Under the pieces are notes generated by a model, which was not told the origin of the DNA, ran no database searches, and worked only from the letters and a program-made list of their open reading frames with translations. From Amycolatopsis sp. NBC_01488 (GTDB taxonomy: Bacteria; Actinomycetota; Actinomycetes; Mycobacteriales; Pseudonocardiaceae): DNA of 64,000 bases. Location: NCBI RefSeq assembly GCF_036227105.1, contig NZ_CP109434.1:8714501-8778500 (forward strand), read 5' to 3'. Shown in pieces: positions 63,511 through 64,000 of this stretch. The stretch's first letter is position 1; every line of letters starts with the position of its first letter. Made by a program: the position numbers and the translations under genes.

Positions 63511-64000
63511 CTTCGTTCCCCGCCGGGACGTTCACCCCGGCGCCCGGCCGCGGATCGCTGGGCCGCATGCTGCGGACGCACGCGCGAGTCGAGGCGAGCC
63601 TGACCCTGCGCCACGGCGAGCAGGTGCTCCTGACGCTGCTCATCCCCTTGGCCCTGCTGATCGGCTTGTCGCTGCTGGACATCCTCCCCGCGGCCCAGCT
63701 CGGCTCGACGTCCAAAGTGGACTGGATCACGCCCCGCATCCTGGCGCTGGCGGTGATGTCCTCGGCGTTCACCGGCCAGGCGATCGCGCTGGGTTTCGAC
63801 CGGCGTTACGGCGTGCTGAAGCGGTTGTCGGCAACGGCGTTGCCGCGCTGGCTGCTGGTGGCGGGCCGCCTCGCGGCGGCCCTGGTGGTCGTGCTCCTGC
63901 AGTCGGTGATCATCGGCGTCGTGGCGGCGTTCCTCGGCTGGTCACCTTCGCTGTCCGGCCTGGCTTCGGCGGTGGTGCTGCTGATGTTGGGCACGTTGGC
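63507..64000 (+). CDS. ABC-2 type permease, truncated by the window end
   Basis: 164 residues are visible. After a short head the helices VLLTLLIPLALLIGLSLLDI, ALAVMSSAFTGQAIALGF and LAAALVVVLLQSVIIGVVAAF, with RRYGVLKRLSATALPRW between them, match the DrrB/ABC-2 permease family (the loop after helix 2 is the coupling segment). The ATG overlaps the ATPase stop by four bases. The frame is open at the window end. Confidence 0.9.
   Translation, partial: MTSFPAGTFTPAPGRGSLGRMLRTHARVEASLTLRHGEQVLLTLLIPLALLIGLSLLDILPAAQLGSTSKVDWITPRILALAVMSSAFTGQAIALGFDRRYGVLKRLSATALPRWLLVAGRLAAALVVVLLQSVIIGVVAAFLGWSPSLSGLASAVVLLMLGTL

Overview
The window looks like chromosomal DNA of a high-GC actinomycete, most likely Pseudonocardiales and close to Amycolatopsis. 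Supporting signs are very high G+C with G/C-biased third codon positions, many GTG starts and 4-base ATGA/GTGA gene overlaps, F420-type oxidoreductases, a snapalysin protease, an actinobacterial Vms1-like release factor (acVLRF1), and a sufR-sufBDCSUT operon divergent from an mptB-type mannosyltransferase and an ABC exporter. That last arrangement is the one known around Rv1459c-Rv1466 in Mycobacterium tuberculosis. No tRNA, rRNA, insertion sequence, prophage, CRISPR array or biosynthetic core synthase was seen.

Left part (1-13.1 kb): a methionine aminopeptidase is divergent from a truncated gene across two 14-bp palindromes. After a small Cys-rich gene comes a tightly coupled minus-strand operon (TetR, SDR, acyl-CoA dehydrogenase, biotin carboxylase, carboxyltransferase, second acyl-CoA dehydrogenase, AtuA/DUF1446 protein, TIGR03084 protein). 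A divergent crotonase/acetoacetate-decarboxylase-like pair lies upstream. The set resembles acyclic-terpene or leucine-type (Atu/Liu) acyl-CoA carboxylation pathways.

13.1-24.7 kb: nrdA-nrdB ribonucleotide reductase follows a long structured leader. Its R2 subunit has Phe in place of the radical Tyr and Glu in place of the first Asp ligand, as in the Chlamydia Mn/Fe class Ic enzymes. Next come a flavin-split-barrel protein, an AraC regulator with a cytochrome P450, a degenerate PAS-GGDEF-EAL protein followed by tandem repeats, a peroxiredoxin and two duplicated GNAT acetyltransferases.

24.7-42.7 kb: cell-envelope and general functions: LytR-CpsA-Psr ligase, cyclopropane-fatty-acid-synthase-like methyltransferase, alpha/beta hydrolase, SIS isomerase, beta-lactamase-like hydrolase, ABC exporter with a MarR regulator, LLM oxidoreductase, polytopic glycosyltransferase-like protein, small HTH protein, ABC-F, acVLRF1, a secreted sedolisin-like protease and a dGTPase.

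42.7-53.9 kb: an ArsR-SRPBCC pair, an EAL-CBS-GGDEF protein, a minus-strand operon (sulfotransferase, SDR, DUF1214, SnoaL-like), divergent cysD-cysNC making PAPS, snapalysin and a signal-peptidase homologue lacking both catalytic residues. 53.9-64 kb: a YnfA-like membrane protein, the suf operon under SufR, then mptB and an ABC exporter cut by the window end.

The most unusual non-coding features are three: two intergenic arrays of a 21-bp-phased repeat in mirror arrangements (30.2 and 42.8 kb); two copies of a 48-bp perfect hairpin with a compensatory base change between convergent genes (45.8 and 52.3 kb); and a 13-bp interrupted palindrome of the form GTCC-N5-GGAC, with an A/T-leaning core, recurring inside genes across the whole window.
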